Source of the DNA: Microtetraspora niveoalba
GTDB lineage: Bacteria > Actinomycetota > Actinomycetes > Streptosporangiales > Streptosporangiaceae
Assembly (NCBI RefSeq): GCF_001570405.1
Contig: NZ_BBYM01000005.1
Location: forward strand, 124,001 to 188,000
Length of the DNA stretch: 64,000 bases
Direction: 5' to 3'
This document shows positions 8,269 to 16,587 of this stretch, piece by piece. The notes beneath the pieces were generated by a model. That model ran no database searches. It was not told the DNA's origin and saw only the letters and a list, made by a program, of their open reading frames with translations. A program made the translations under genes and the position numbers. Positions within the stretch are counted from its first letter, which is position 1. Every line of letters starts with the position of its first letter.

Positions 8269-8532
8269 ATGCCACATCCGACAACCCTTCCTTTCGATCG
8301 AAAGCGCTTACGGGAATGGCGAGAGCGGCGCGGATACCACCAGTCCGATCTCGCCCAGCGATGCACTGACCAGGGCACCCCTGTCTCGGTCTTCCAGGTC
8401 AGCCGGGCCGAGGTCGGTAAGAGCAAGCCTCAGGCACACGTCGTGGTCGCCATGGCCAGAGCGCTCCAGATCGAGCTCGACGAGCTTCTCTCCACGCCGG
8501 TGGATGAAAACCAGGAGCAGGAGAGTCCGTGA
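8269..8532 (+). CDS. Small XRE HTH protein (Cro-like)
   Basis: This 87-aa protein is almost entirely a helix-turn-helix domain: LREWRERRGYHQSDLAQRC, then VSVFQVSRAEVGKSKPQ and a final helix MARALQIELDELL. It is divergent from the larger repressor across the TTAGCGCTAGC repeats, so a Cro or early-activator role is likely. It opens the rightward early operon and overlaps the next gene by four bases (GTGA). Confidence 0.78.
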   Translation: MPHPTTLPFDRKRLREWRERRGYHQSDLAQRCTDQGTPVSVFQVSRAEVGKSKPQAHVVVAMARALQIELDELLSTPVDENQEQESP

Positions 8533-8855
8533 GCGCCATGGTCGAGGAGGAGGTACCGGAGTACCGCCTCTACAACAACGAGCAGGGCGCCGCCCGCATC
8601 AGCGGCGGCGAAAAGGTCGTCCGTGCTTCCACACTCGGCCGCCTCGCCCGCACCGGCAAGGTCACCCACACCCGCGTCGGCCGCAAGGTCCTCTGGACCG
8701 ACGCCCAACTCCGCGCCGCTGTCGCCTACCTGGCCACCCAGACGCGCGCCAAGCCGATCAAGAAGGCCAGCCCGCCCCCGGAGCCCCCGCGGCCGCGTCG
8801 CGGCGAGATTGTGCCGCTCGTGGCCAAACCGGGCCGCCGCTACAGCAACCCCTAA
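8529..8855 (+). CDS. Winged-helix DNA-binding protein (excisionase-type)
   Basis: This 108-residue protein starts at GTG 8529. Residues 25-70 (ASTLGRLARTGKVTHTRVGR, then KVLWTDAQLRAAV) match the MerR/HTH_17 winged-helix layout used by phage excisionases. The C-terminal third is a Pro/Arg-rich tail. As second gene of the early operon it is the best excisionase candidate, although far from the integrase. Confidence 0.55.
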   Translation: MSAMVEEEVPEYRLYNNEQGAARISGGEKVVRASTLGRLARTGKVTHTRVGRKVLWTDAQLRAAVAYLATQTRAKPIKKASPPPEPPRPRRGEIVPLVAKPGRRYSNP

Positions 8856-8869
8856 CCCCCGGAGTCCCT

Positions 8870-9541
8870 ATGGGCCACAACACGAACATCATCGCGGCCG
8901 TCCTGCGCCGCGCGGCCGACATCGCCCCGGCCACCTACCCCACCTTGAGCGGCCGCCCCACCGTGGTCGTCGCGATCGCGGTCGCCGCTGGTCGCCTCGC
9001 CCCCACCGATGTGGACGCCTGCGAGATCGCCGGCGAGTGCCTGACCGCTCTGGCCCAGCACCTGCGCTATGGCAGCGAGCCCGTCCGCGCGCTCACCCGC
9101 TGGAGCGACATCAGGCCGATCTCGGAGATCGTGATGCAACTGGAGCACGCGGCCGACGACATCGAGTCGGGCCAGGCCGTCGTGCCGCCGTCCGTTCCGC
9201 CCGTGACGGACACCATGCCCGTCCCGGTCGACCTGACCGACGAGACGGACGACGAGACGGACGACCGGCCGCGCTTCTACCGCATCCCCACGCCGAGCGG
9301 CGGTGCGGTGCTGGCCCGGTTCGCCGGCGAGGGCACCCCGGTCACGGTCGAGATCTCCCGCCCGCGCGCCGCCGTCGGCCGGGTCGAGGTGTCTCGGGAG
9401 GAGTCCTGGGGCGTGTGGGCGGTCCTCAACGACGCGCTGATGACCGTCGAGGACGCGGTCCCGACCTGGGCGCACGCCCCGATCGTGCCGACCGACGAGC
9501 ACGGCCGACCCTTGCCCGACCCAGTGTCTGGCCCGTTCTGA
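8870..9541 (+). CDS. Unknown early protein
   Basis: This 223-aa protein has no recognised domain. The N-terminal 95 residues are helical and Ala-rich; an acidic linker rich in Asp/Glu/Thr (about 118-138) separates a beta-rich C-terminal domain (RFYRIPTPSGGAVLARF onward). ATG 8870 has GGAG five bases upstream. A hairpin follows the stop. Confidence 0.7.
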   Translation: MGHNTNIIAAVLRRAADIAPATYPTLSGRPTVVVAIAVAAGRLAPTDVDACEIAGECLTALAQHLRYGSEPVRALTRWSDIRPISEIVMQLEHAADDIESGQAVVPPSVPPVTDTMPVPVDLTDETDDETDDRPRFYRIPTPSGGAVLARFAGEGTPVTVEISRPRAAVGRVEVSREESWGVWAVLNDALMTVEDAVPTWAHAPIVPTDEHGRPLPDPVSGPF

Positions 9542-9558
9542 CCTGCCAAAAAAGCAGA

Positions 9559-9582
9559 CCCCTGGCGCGGACACGCCAGGGG
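9559..9582. terminator. Hairpin after early gene
   Basis: CCCCTGGCG and CGCCAGGGG form a perfect 9-bp stem with a 6-nt loop, 18 bp after the preceding stop. There is no T-run, so it may attenuate transcription or protect the 3' end rather than end it. Confidence 0.5.
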
Positions 9583-9608
9583 CCCTGATCCCCGAAGGGA
9601 CCGATCAC

Positions 9609-9743
9609 ATGTACATCCTGCCGTACGAGGAGACGTTCATGCGCCACGACCCCGCCGACCTGGCGTACCTCGACCTGTGCCTCAGCGAGGCCGTGGCCAG
9701 GATCCGCGCCAGCCAGGCCGCGCAGACCGGCGGTGAGAGCTGA
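9609..9743 (+). CDS. 44-aa unknown protein
   Basis: The gene begins at ATG 9609 and ends in TGATG, coupling it to the next gene. It has strong third-position GC and a helical C-terminal half (LDLCLSEAVARIRASQAAQ). Function unknown. The coupling is the main support for a real gene. Confidence 0.55.
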   Translation: MYILPYEETFMRHDPADLAYLDLCLSEAVARIRASQAAQTGGES

Positions 9744-10039
9744 TGCCGAAGATCACCGTGAGTTTCGACATCGACACCAGCGAGCTGAAGACGCTCACCG
9801 ACACGCGCCTGGCCACGCTGTGGCACGTCGCGCAGGCCAACCCCGCCCCTCACGGCGACCGTGACGCCGGCGAGGTCGTCGAGTACATCGGCCGCGAGAT
9901 CATCCGCCGCTGGCTGCGGAGCGCGCCACCGGAGCTGTGGCACCACCAGGGCCGCGACTACTGCTGGGACGAATGGAAGAACGGCGAGTTCGTCCCGCAC
10001 GCCCCGGCGGCCGCGAGCGACGCGGACGGTGGCGAATGA
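9743..10039 (+). CDS. Unknown early protein, 98 aa
   Basis: It is coupled to both neighbours (TGATG before, ATGA after). It starts with a short beta strand (KITVSFDIDTSELKTL) and contains a Trp-rich stretch (LWHHQGRDYCWDEWKNGEF). No family recognised. Confidence 0.7.
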   Translation: MPKITVSFDIDTSELKTLTDTRLATLWHVAQANPAPHGDRDAGEVVEYIGREIIRRWLRSAPPELWHHQGRDYCWDEWKNGEFVPHAPAAASDADGGE

Positions 10040-10335
10040 GCGTCCACGACCACCTCACCGCTGCGGCGCTGATGCTGTCGGTCGCCCGTGGGGACCACCT
10101 CACGTGGACCCACCGGGAGACTGCCGGCGAGCGGACGTACGTCGGCGCCGGGCACGACGCCATCGCGCGGATCGACGACGCGATCGCCCGCCTGTACAAG
10201 GCCCGCCAGGAGCTGAGCGGCGAGCTGCGCGCCGAGGAGGACGAGCGGAACGTTCGCGTCGATGCGCTGATCGCCACGATGCGGGGCGAGCGCACGCAGG
10301 CGTCCGGCGAGCAGACGCCGGGCGGCGACTCGTGA
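10036..10335 (+). CDS. Unknown early protein, 99 aa
   Basis: Starts at ATG 10036 overlapping the previous stop, and ends overlapping the BldC-like start. Residues 45-90 form a charged amphipathic helix (IARIDDAIARLYKARQELSG), probably a coiled coil. Function unknown. Confidence 0.7.
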   Translation: MSVHDHLTAAALMLSVARGDHLTWTHRETAGERTYVGAGHDAIARIDDAIARLYKARQELSGELRAEEDERNVRVDALIATMRGERTQASGEQTPGGDS

Positions 10336-10544
10336 CCACGGCCGCCGACGACTTGATGACGCCCGGCGAGGTCGCCGTCCTCTTCCGCGTTGACCCCAAG
10401 ACCGTCGGCCGCTGGGCCGCCGCCGGGCTCATCCCGTTCATCCGTACCCCCGGCGGCCACCGCCGCTACCGCCGCACGGACGTCGACGCGTTCCTGTCCG
10501 TCGGCGGCTCCCCCACATTCCCCACCACATCGGAGACGACATGA
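10332..10544 (+). CDS. BldC-like MerR-type DNA-binding protein
   Basis: These 70 residues are nearly a single winged-helix domain. The core (TPGEVAVLFRVDPKTVGRWA then IRTPGGHRRYRRTDVDAFL) is strikingly close to Streptomyces BldC as I recall it, which binds direct repeats cooperatively and delays development. Here it sits in a prophage early operon with four-base overlaps on each side (GTGA, ATGA). It may be a phage regulator or may touch host BldC sites. The match is by eye. Confidence 0.75.
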   Translation: MTTAADDLMTPGEVAVLFRVDPKTVGRWAAAGLIPFIRTPGGHRRYRRTDVDAFLSVGGSPTFPTTSETT

Positions 10545-11254
10545 GCGTCACGAAGACCTCGCCGCCCTGGTACATCCAGCTCACGGACGGTGTGTACGCG
10601 CTCGGCGAGGCGGCCCGCCACTACCGGGCGGCCTACTGGATCGCTCGCGGGCTAGCTTCGCGCACCGCAACGGAGCACGTCCACATCCACGAGGGCAAGG
10701 TGACCGGGCAGCCCGGCCCCGACGCCCGCGGCTGGGACGCCAAGCCCACCAGCCGGGCGCCGCACGCGAAGGCTGTGTTGGAGGTCGAGCGGATCCACCG
10801 CGAGCACACGGACAAGCTGCACGGCCTCTACGAGACAGCCGCACTCCTGTACGCCTCTGGCGCCGCTTCGGCGATCCGCCTTGTGCAGGCTGGCGAGACC
10901 CCGGCCCGGCCGGTGCTCCCCCTGAACAACGACCGTCGACTGGAGTGGGGCGGTCTGGAGATCAAGGGCTTGGCCGAGGCCCGCTACGCGGGCGCCGAGA
11001 AGCTGGCCGCCGCGTACACGACCTTGTCTCGCCTGCTGGACCTGCGGGGCTACAGCGAGGAGCTGGCCTCTCAGGACTACCTCGCCGACCACGAGGTCGG
11101 CGAGATGGACGACGCGTCGGCCGAGGCCGAGGGCATCGCGGACGCCGCCTACGCGTACGGCCGGCTCGCCGAGCAGGCCGTCCACTTCGTCCTGATCGAG
11201 CCCAGGCGCCAGACCATCGCCGCCGCCCCCACCACCCCGGAGAGCACGTCATGA
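10541..11254 (+). CDS. Unknown early protein, 237 aa
   Basis: Largely alpha-helical, rich in Ala, His and Arg. It has a His/Glu-rich N-terminal third and long helices in the second half (AEARYAGAEKLAAAYTTLSR). Coupled to both neighbours. No domain recognised. Confidence 0.7.
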   Translation: MSVTKTSPPWYIQLTDGVYALGEAARHYRAAYWIARGLASRTATEHVHIHEGKVTGQPGPDARGWDAKPTSRAPHAKAVLEVERIHREHTDKLHGLYETAALLYASGAASAIRLVQAGETPARPVLPLNNDRRLEWGGLEIKGLAEARYAGAEKLAAAYTTLSRLLDLRGYSEELASQDYLADHEVGEMDDASAEAEGIADAAYAYGRLAEQAVHFVLIEPRRQTIAAAPTTPESTS

Positions 11255-11625
11255 GTGTCATGCAGGAACGCTTCACGCGGACGACCCGTCGCGGCCGCCC
11301 CCGCCCCGGCCCCGTCCACAACGTTAAGGAGGAGCGGCCTCAGGTCGCGATCGCGTTCGGCGAGGGCCTGGACCAGCTCGACTGGTACACCGACCCGGAC
11401 GACCTCAGGGATCTGATCAAGTCCGCCAGCGTCCAGCTGGACAAGCTCGTGCGGGCCATCCAGCAGCAGGCCGAGGCCACCGGCGAGAAGGCTGGCGAGG
11501 ATCACGGTTACCTCGACCCCTCCCGTCCGTACATCCCCGTCGCGACCCCGGCCCAGCCGACCGCCACCACGGCGGCCACGGCGGAGGGCGAGGCCCCGGA
11601 CCCTCAGCTGGCGGCCCGCGCCTGA
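11251..11625 (+). CDS. Unknown early protein, 124 aa
   Basis: A basic N-terminal segment (RTTRRGRPRPGP) is followed by acidic helices (LDWYTDPDDLRDLIKSASVQ) and a Thr/Ala-rich tail. The start overlaps the previous stop (ATGA). Nucleic-acid contact through the basic end is possible but unproven. Confidence 0.65.
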   Translation: MSVMQERFTRTTRRGRPRPGPVHNVKEERPQVAIAFGEGLDQLDWYTDPDDLRDLIKSASVQLDKLVRAIQQQAEATGEKAGEDHGYLDPSRPYIPVATPAQPTATTAATAEGEAPDPQLAARA

Positions 11626-11726
11626 TGGGCCGCCACCACCGCCCCCAACCGCGCACCGGCTGGCTCCGTCGCCTGTTCGATCCGGCACACGCCGACGCGT
11701 CGCCCCGTGCGGACGCCTGGACCTGA
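11625..11726 (+). CDS. 33-aa basic peptide
   Basis: TGATG-coupled to the preceding gene, and ending 15 bp before a strong hairpin. It is basic at the start (GRHHRPQPRTGWLRRLF). Support is coupling and position only. Confidence 0.4.
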   Translation: MGRHHRPQPRTGWLRRLFDPAHADASPRADAWT

Positions 11727-11741
11727 CCCAGGCCCGTGATC

Positions 11742-11785
11742 CTCTCCCGCCCGCCTGGCCCGCTCACACCGGGCGGGCGGGAGAG
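11742..11785. terminator. Strong hairpin inside the early region
   Basis: CTCTCCCGCCCGCC (11742-11755) pairs perfectly with the 3' arm ending at 11785, a stem of 14 bp with a 15-16 nt loop. No T-run follows. It divides the early operon into two blocks. Confidence 0.6.
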
Positions 11786-11851
11786 CACCAACAACTCGCC
11801 CCCTTCCGGCGGCCGCCACGCGGCGGCCGCCGTCTCTCGTATGGAGACCCG

Positions 11852-12463
11852 ATGTCCAACCTCCGTTCGACCCCCGCGCGTCGTCCTGACCCGCGCCTGC
11901 GGATCATCACCGAAGCCCTGCGCCAGCCGGTTCCCAACGTGGCTCCCGCTGACCTCATCACCGGCAGCAACATCAGCCGCTTCGACGACAACGTGGCCCA
12001 CGCGCCCGCACCATGGGCGATGCAGGTCGACATGCTCGCGAACCGGATCTACACCGCCCTGTTCGGCCGCCCCGGCGAGGAGACGAGCCCGCTGGAGCAG
12101 GCCGAGGTCGCCAAGCGCCGCCGGGATCTCGGCGGTGAGGTCGCGGCGCTCATGCTCGGCCAGCGCGCGCTCGAGCAGGCCCCGTGGTACCCAGCCCGCC
12201 CCGGAGACGTGATGCACGTCCACTACGAGGCGACCGGCTTGCTGCCCGAGTGCGGAGAGACCTACGTCGTCGAGCACTCCGACGCCGAGGGCGGCCTGAT
12301 CCTGCGGCTGGTGCACTACAGCCCCGAGATGGCCTACCCGGGGGGATGCTTCGCGCCCGGCCTAGTCGACGACCCGCTGATGGAGGCCTGGATCGAGGTG
12401 GGTCCGCACCGGCTGACGCTCGTACGGGATGGCCGAGTCGTCCACGCGGGCAGCAGGACATGA
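11852..12463 (+). CDS. Unknown early protein, 203 aa
   Basis: ATG 11852 is preceded by GGAG and by a GC-rich palindrome (GGCGGCCGCC twice, inverted). The protein has a helical middle (LEQAEVAKRRRDLGGEVAAL) and a beta-rich C-terminal domain with the look of a small barrel (GDVMHVHYEATGLLPECGET). No family recognised. Confidence 0.7.
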   Translation: MSNLRSTPARRPDPRLRIITEALRQPVPNVAPADLITGSNISRFDDNVAHAPAPWAMQVDMLANRIYTALFGRPGEETSPLEQAEVAKRRRDLGGEVAALMLGQRALEQAPWYPARPGDVMHVHYEATGLLPECGETYVVEHSDAEGGLILRLVHYSPEMAYPGGCFAPGLVDDPLMEAWIEVGPHRLTLVRDGRVVHAGSRT

Positions 12464-12765
12464 CCGCCCCCTGCCCCCACGACCTGGCCGACCCTCGCAT
12501 GTGCAAGGTCTGCCGCCGCGCCCTGCTCCTCATCGCCGGGCCGGACAGGACGGCCGAGGGCCGCGACTGGTCCGCGCGGCTGGCGGCCGACCTCGCCAAG
12601 CACCTGCGCACCGTGCAGGCGCCCGACGCTGAAACCTGGGCCGAGGCCCTGACCTGGTTCAGCCACCGCATCCGCGGCGGCACGCTCAGCGTCCTCGCCG
12701 CCGAAGGGTTCGCGGACCGGTTCGGACCCATGCCGCCCGGCCGCGGATCGGGCGGCAGCGAATGA
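12460..12765 (+). CDS. Small protein with zinc-binding-type N-terminus
   Basis: 101 residues. CPHD and MCKVC near the N-terminus (C5, H7, C15, C18) could hold one zinc ion. The rest is helical. It overlaps both neighbours by four bases. Confidence 0.65.
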   Translation: MTAPCPHDLADPRMCKVCRRALLLIAGPDRTAEGRDWSARLAADLAKHLRTVQAPDAETWAEALTWFSHRIRGGTLSVLAAEGFADRFGPMPPGRGSGGSE

Positions 12766-12944
12766 GCAGCCTCGCCTTCCTCGCCGTCTGCGCCATCGTG
12801 GCGATCGCGCTCATGCTGGCGGGGCACTGGTTGTGGTGGCGTCGGCTGTACGTCTTCGCGGTGCTCGCCGCGTTCGTCAGCGCGGTCGCGGTGTTCCTGC
12901 TCGTGGCCAGGTGGCTGCTGCTCGCCGCAGGGGCGGCATCATGA
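12762..12944 (+). CDS. Small membrane protein, two TM segments
   Basis: 60 residues with two hydrophobic helices (about 3-21 and 31-57) separated by WWRR. Its place among early genes argues against a holin. Candidate roles are superinfection exclusion or membrane anchoring; neither is shown by sequence. Confidence 0.65.
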   Translation: MSSLAFLAVCAIVAIALMLAGHWLWWRRLYVFAVLAAFVSAVAVFLLVARWLLLAAGAAS

Positions 12945-13546
12945 CGACGACCACCGCGCAGCCCGCGCCCCGACGCCGCCTGTTGACCGGTCCCGAGCTG
13001 ACGTTGCTCGCCGACCAGGTGGACCGTCACCTCTCCACCACGGCCCCCTTCTTCCGCACCCGCGGCATCACCTACACGGTGGGCCGTCCCCGCGCTTACA
13101 GGGATCACGTGGTCGTCATCGCCGTCCTGCACGAGCGGCGGCCGGCCACTGCGGCCGACGGGCCGATCGTGAGCGACGCGCTCGCGCACTGGGCCCGGCA
13201 GCTCACCGGCGCGGGCTACGTGGTCGATCCACGACCGGCGCGGCTGATCGTCCGCCCGCGCCCCCAGCTGACCCCGCACGAGCTGTACGACGCGGTCGAC
13301 GCCCGGCGGCGCGCGCTCGGCCTGTCCTGGGGCCAGCTCGCCGCCCAGGCGCTCCTATCCCAAGAGCAGCTGATCCGCTTCCAGGCCCGGGCCATACGCC
13401 GCGGCTTACGCGGCCGCCTCGAGGCCTGGCTCCGACATACCTCATCGCCCCCCACTTCTGCCCCGACAACACCCCTGAAAGGCGCTCAGCATGATGGCGG
13501 CGGCGTACCCCCGACCCTCCGACACGATCCCGCACAACCTGACTAG
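12941..13546 (+). CDS. Unknown protein with C-terminal HTH-like region
   Basis: 201 residues starting at ATG 12941. The first 110 residues are alpha/beta. Residues 125-165 (LGLSWGQLAAQALLSQEQLI) resemble a degenerate XRE helix-turn-helix. Possibly DNA-binding; not assigned. Confidence 0.65.
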   Translation: MTTTTAQPAPRRRLLTGPELTLLADQVDRHLSTTAPFFRTRGITYTVGRPRAYRDHVVVIAVLHERRPATAADGPIVSDALAHWARQLTGAGYVVDPRPARLIVRPRPQLTPHELYDAVDARRRALGLSWGQLAAQALLSQEQLIRFQARAIRRGLRGRLEAWLRHTSSPPTSAPTTPLKGAQHDGGGVPPTLRHDPAQPD

Positions 13547-13573
13547 CGCGACCGGCGCGCGGCGGGCGGCCCG

Positions 13574-14533
13574 ATGACAATGGTCATGACCGGCACCGCG
13601 GTGCTGGCGATCCCGCACGGCGATGTCCTGACCGCGCTGACTCAGGCGGTCCAGCTCGGCACGGCCGCGCTCGGCCTCCTCGTGCGGTACCTGACGTGCC
13701 CGCCTCCTCCCGGCATCGGCCGGGAGGAGCTGGCCGCGTCCTACAACCTGAGCGTCGGCGAGCTGCGCCAGGGCAACCGGCAGCTCGCCGAGGCCGGCTA
13801 CCTGATGCAGGCCCGCCGCCCGAGCGGCAAGAGCTGGCAACACCTGATCGTCGTCACCGACACCCCTGGCCGCCTGCCCGCCGATCACGAGGCATGGGTG
13901 CTGCTGGACGCGGCCCTGGCCGCCGAGCAGGCCACCACCTCGCCAGAGGGCGCACATGTTGCGACCAGCGGCAACGCCGCCGAGGACCAGGTCGCAACAT
14001 CTCCCGAAAAGTCGCACATAGAACCGGTTAACCCCTTCCCTGCACACGATGAGGATCACAAGCCGTCGGTGGTGGCCACCGTCGCGGAGCTGCGGCGCCT
14101 CGCCCAGCTCCCGCCGTTACCGGCACCGAAGGAGCAGGGGGACATGTGGCTCACCCCGGGCCAGGTCCTCGCCCTGGCCACCCGGTACCCGCCCAGGTAC
14201 GGCGACATGGCGCTCGGCGTCCTGTCACGGGAGAACCTGCCGTTCTATCTCGCACCGCGGGTCATGGCGTTGCTGATGCAGGGCTACGACACGCGGCAAC
14301 TCGCCCGGACACTCCAGGGCGTCGGCGAGGGCGACCACCCGGCCGCGCTCGCCCGGTGGCGGCTGGACCAGCTGCTGCTGGCTCCCGAGCCGGATCACGT
14401 CCCGTGGCGGGCGCCGTCCACCGTCCTGGACGGCCCGCCCGCCCCGGCCGACCTGACGACGCGCAGCGGCAGCGGCGCCGCGGCCTGCCGTGCGATCGCC
14501 CTGCGCGTGCGAGCGGAGGGCAAGCACAGATGA
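13574..14533 (+). CDS. Winged-helix protein, possible replication or regulatory factor
   Basis: 319 residues. Residues 28-95 form a GntR/MarR-like winged helix (GIGREELAASYNLSVGELRQ then RQLAEAGYLMQARRPSGKSW). A flexible linker (about 120-160) leads to a helical domain with PGQVLALATRYPPRYGDMAL and the ending PAALARWRLDQLLL. Actinophage genomes often place such a protein in the early operon, sometimes annotated as replication initiator. No helicase or polymerase gene lies nearby, so it is the best candidate for origin binding. Confidence 0.6.
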   Translation: MTMVMTGTAVLAIPHGDVLTALTQAVQLGTAALGLLVRYLTCPPPPGIGREELAASYNLSVGELRQGNRQLAEAGYLMQARRPSGKSWQHLIVVTDTPGRLPADHEAWVLLDAALAAEQATTSPEGAHVATSGNAAEDQVATSPEKSHIEPVNPFPAHDEDHKPSVVATVAELRRLAQLPPLPAPKEQGDMWLTPGQVLALATRYPPRYGDMALGVLSRENLPFYLAPRVMALLMQGYDTRQLARTLQGVGEGDHPAALARWRLDQLLLAPEPDHVPWRAPSTVLDGPPAPADLTTRSGSGAAACRAIALRVRAEGKHR

Positions 14534-14772
14534 GCTCTCACCGTCCCCGCTGGATGCCCCTCGTGCAGCTCGGCGACCTGCTGGTCGAGCAGTGTGGCCG
14601 CATCCGGACCACCGTCGTCGGCGGCCCGGCGCCCGACCCGTACGACGTCGCCCGGGCGGGCATCACCGCGGCGCTCGCCCGGGCCTGGCCCGAGCTCACC
14701 CGTGACCCCGCCTACCTCGAAGCCATGGCCGACGTCGCGCTCGACGCGGTCGCGCCCGAGCTCCGCCGCTAA
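14530..14772 (+). CDS. Unknown early protein, 80 aa
   Basis: ATG 14530 overlaps the previous stop. Helical, Ala/Asp-rich (VARAGITAALARAWPELTRD). Not recognised. Confidence 0.6.
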   Translation: MSSHRPRWMPLVQLGDLLVEQCGRIRTTVVGGPAPDPYDVARAGITAALARAWPELTRDPAYLEAMADVALDAVAPELRR

Positions 14773-14790
14773 CCCTCCTGAGAGACGACC

Positions 14791-15138
14791 ATGAGGCCCA
14801 CCCGCCACGACCTGACGCCCTGCCCGAACGGATGCGGCGAGCGCATCCTGTGGACCCGCACCGAGCACGGTGAGCGGCTCGCCGTCGACGCCCAGCCGAG
14901 CGCCGACGGCAACCAGGCCGTGATGAAGAACGGGCTCGGCCGGTGGATCTCCCGTTCCCTGGACGGCGCTGGCGCCCTGCCGCCGAGCCCGTACGAACAC
15001 ACGTTCAAGCCACACTTCCGCAAGTCCGGATGCGCCAAGCTCCGGCCCGCGCAGCCCGAACTACCGGGCCTACTCCCCACCAACGTCGTCCGGATCGGCG
15101 CACGCCGCGCGAGCGCGCGGCGCCGGACCCGACGCTGA
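14791..15138 (+). CDS. Small protein with CPNGC motif
   Basis: 115 residues. CPNGCGERILW near the N-terminus and an H-x6-C in the middle (HFRKSGC) give a plausible zinc site. The C-terminus is strongly basic (RRASARRRTRR). Such proteins recur in actinophage early regions without known function. Confidence 0.65.
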   Translation: MRPTRHDLTPCPNGCGERILWTRTEHGERLAVDAQPSADGNQAVMKNGLGRWISRSLDGAGALPPSPYEHTFKPHFRKSGCAKLRPAQPELPGLLPTNVVRIGARRASARRRTRR

Positions 15139-15153
15139 CCAACGAGAGAGACC

Positions 15154-15858
15154 ATGTCCCCTGAACTAACCACCAGAATTCGAACGCTTATCGAACGGAG
15201 GCAAGCCGCCGGCCGCCTCGTCATGGTCCCCGGCGAGGAGGTCCTGATCCTGCTCGCCGAGCTCGACCAGCAGCGCGACGCGCGAGCCCTCGCCGAGCAC
15301 CGCCTGGCCGCCGTCGCCCGCGCCCGCACCGACTGGTCCCGCCGCCGCACCGAGTACGAACAGCAGATCCACACCCGCGACGGCGGCTCCACCACCGCCC
15401 TGGCCAGCGAGCGCACCCTGGCGCTCGTCCTACGCGAGGCCGATCAGGCCCTGGCCGCGCACCTGCCCGGCGTGGAGGTGGAGGAGGCCGTGCTCAATGG
15501 AGACAGAGGAAACCTCGGCAGGCAGGAGCTGGCCGAGTTCTTCGGCAGCGACGCGTTCACCGGCGGCGCCGAGTCAGTCGCCGGCTGGGCAGACCTCGGC
15601 ATCACCGCAACCCGCCATGGGGACCGGGTGCAGGTCTGGAACGGCGAGACGTTGGTCGGCCTGACCAAGCGATCAAGGGAGTTCCCCGGCCTCGGCGTGT
15701 TCCACGCGGTCCTGTTCGTCCACGACGACGGCACCCCACAGACTGTCGGGTTCCCAGCCGGGTTCGTACCGCCGGACCCAATCGCTGCGCGGCGTCGCGA
15801 GCAGCTGCGCTGGCTGCCTGAGGGGCATCCGGAGCGCCCGTCCGGGGGTGACCGGTGA
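15154..15858 (+). CDS. Unknown protein with N-terminal coiled coil
   Basis: 234 residues. Residues 25-110 are a long charged helix (LLAELDQQRDARALAEHRLA). The second half is beta-rich with VQVWNGETLVGLTKRS and FHAVLFVHDDGTPQTVGF. Overlaps the next start by four bases (GTGA). Confidence 0.68.
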   Translation: MSPELTTRIRTLIERRQAAGRLVMVPGEEVLILLAELDQQRDARALAEHRLAAVARARTDWSRRRTEYEQQIHTRDGGSTTALASERTLALVLREADQALAAHLPGVEVEEAVLNGDRGNLGRQELAEFFGSDAFTGGAESVAGWADLGITATRHGDRVQVWNGETLVGLTKRSREFPGLGVFHAVLFVHDDGTPQTVGFPAGFVPPDPIAARRREQLRWLPEGHPERPSGGDR

Positions 15859-16373
15859 CCTCATCCGTAGCTGCCGCCGTTCGCGCCGTCCTCGCCCACC
15901 CATGGGGCTCCGGGCCCTGGACAGCGCACACCGAGCACCGGTACGACGCCGAGTGCGCCGTCTGCCAGGGGGACGTGGCCCGGGTGCTCGCGATCGCCGC
16001 ACCGGTCATTGCCCAGCGAGCCGAGGCCGAGCGGGACGAGGCCCGTGCCGTGGCCGAGCGCGACATCACGATCGACTCGTGGCTGTACCGCCGCACCGAG
16101 CGGGCCGAGGCTGACGCTCTGGAAGCCCGTGAAGCACTGGTCGTCCAGGAAGGCGAGATGGCCGCAGCACTACAGCTCGCCGAGGAGGCCGAGGACGCCA
16201 TCGCGTGCGTCCGCGCGTTGGCCAACCTGCCTGAGCGTCCGGACACCTACGACGAGGCGGTCGCCGAGTACCAGGCCGTCGTGGGCTCCACCTGGGACGA
16301 GGCGTATTGGCACGCCGCCATGAGTCATGTTGCCGCGGCGCTCGGCGAGCAGCCCAGGGGCGGCGATGGTTGA
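15855..16373 (+). CDS. Unknown coiled-coil protein
   Basis: 172 residues starting at GTG 15855. A CAVC motif near residue 35 precedes about 80 residues of acidic heptad-like helix (AEAERDEARAVAERDI, then EADALEAREALVVQEGEMAA). Not recognised. Confidence 0.65.
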   Translation: MTSSVAAAVRAVLAHPWGSGPWTAHTEHRYDAECAVCQGDVARVLAIAAPVIAQRAEAERDEARAVAERDITIDSWLYRRTERAEADALEAREALVVQEGEMAAALQLAEEAEDAIACVRALANLPERPDTYDEAVAEYQAVVGSTWDEAYWHAAMSHVAAALGEQPRGGDG

Positions 16374-16584
16374 GCGTCGGTTACCACCCCAGCCGACCGG
16401 CGGACGGGCCTGCAGCCACGGGGACGGCAAGCCGTCCGAGGGCTGGCGCTGGTACAAGGCCCTCGGCGCGTGGGCGGCCGTCTGTCATGGGCACAGCGGC
16501 GGCACCCGGGCACTCCAGATCGGCGACTTCGTTCCTGACATTGCCAGGGTCGAGCGCGCCCCGTCACCAACCCCGAAGGAATAG
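16366..16584 (+). CDS. Unknown early protein, 72 aa
   Basis: ATG 16366 lies within the end of the previous gene. It contains CSHGDGKPSEGWRWYKALGAW and a second Cys-His pair (VCHGH), possibly a metal site. Function unknown. Confidence 0.55.
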   Translation: MVERRLPPQPTGGRACSHGDGKPSEGWRWYKALGAWAAVCHGHSGGTRALQIGDFVPDIARVERAPSPTPKE

Positions 16585-16587
16585 ATC

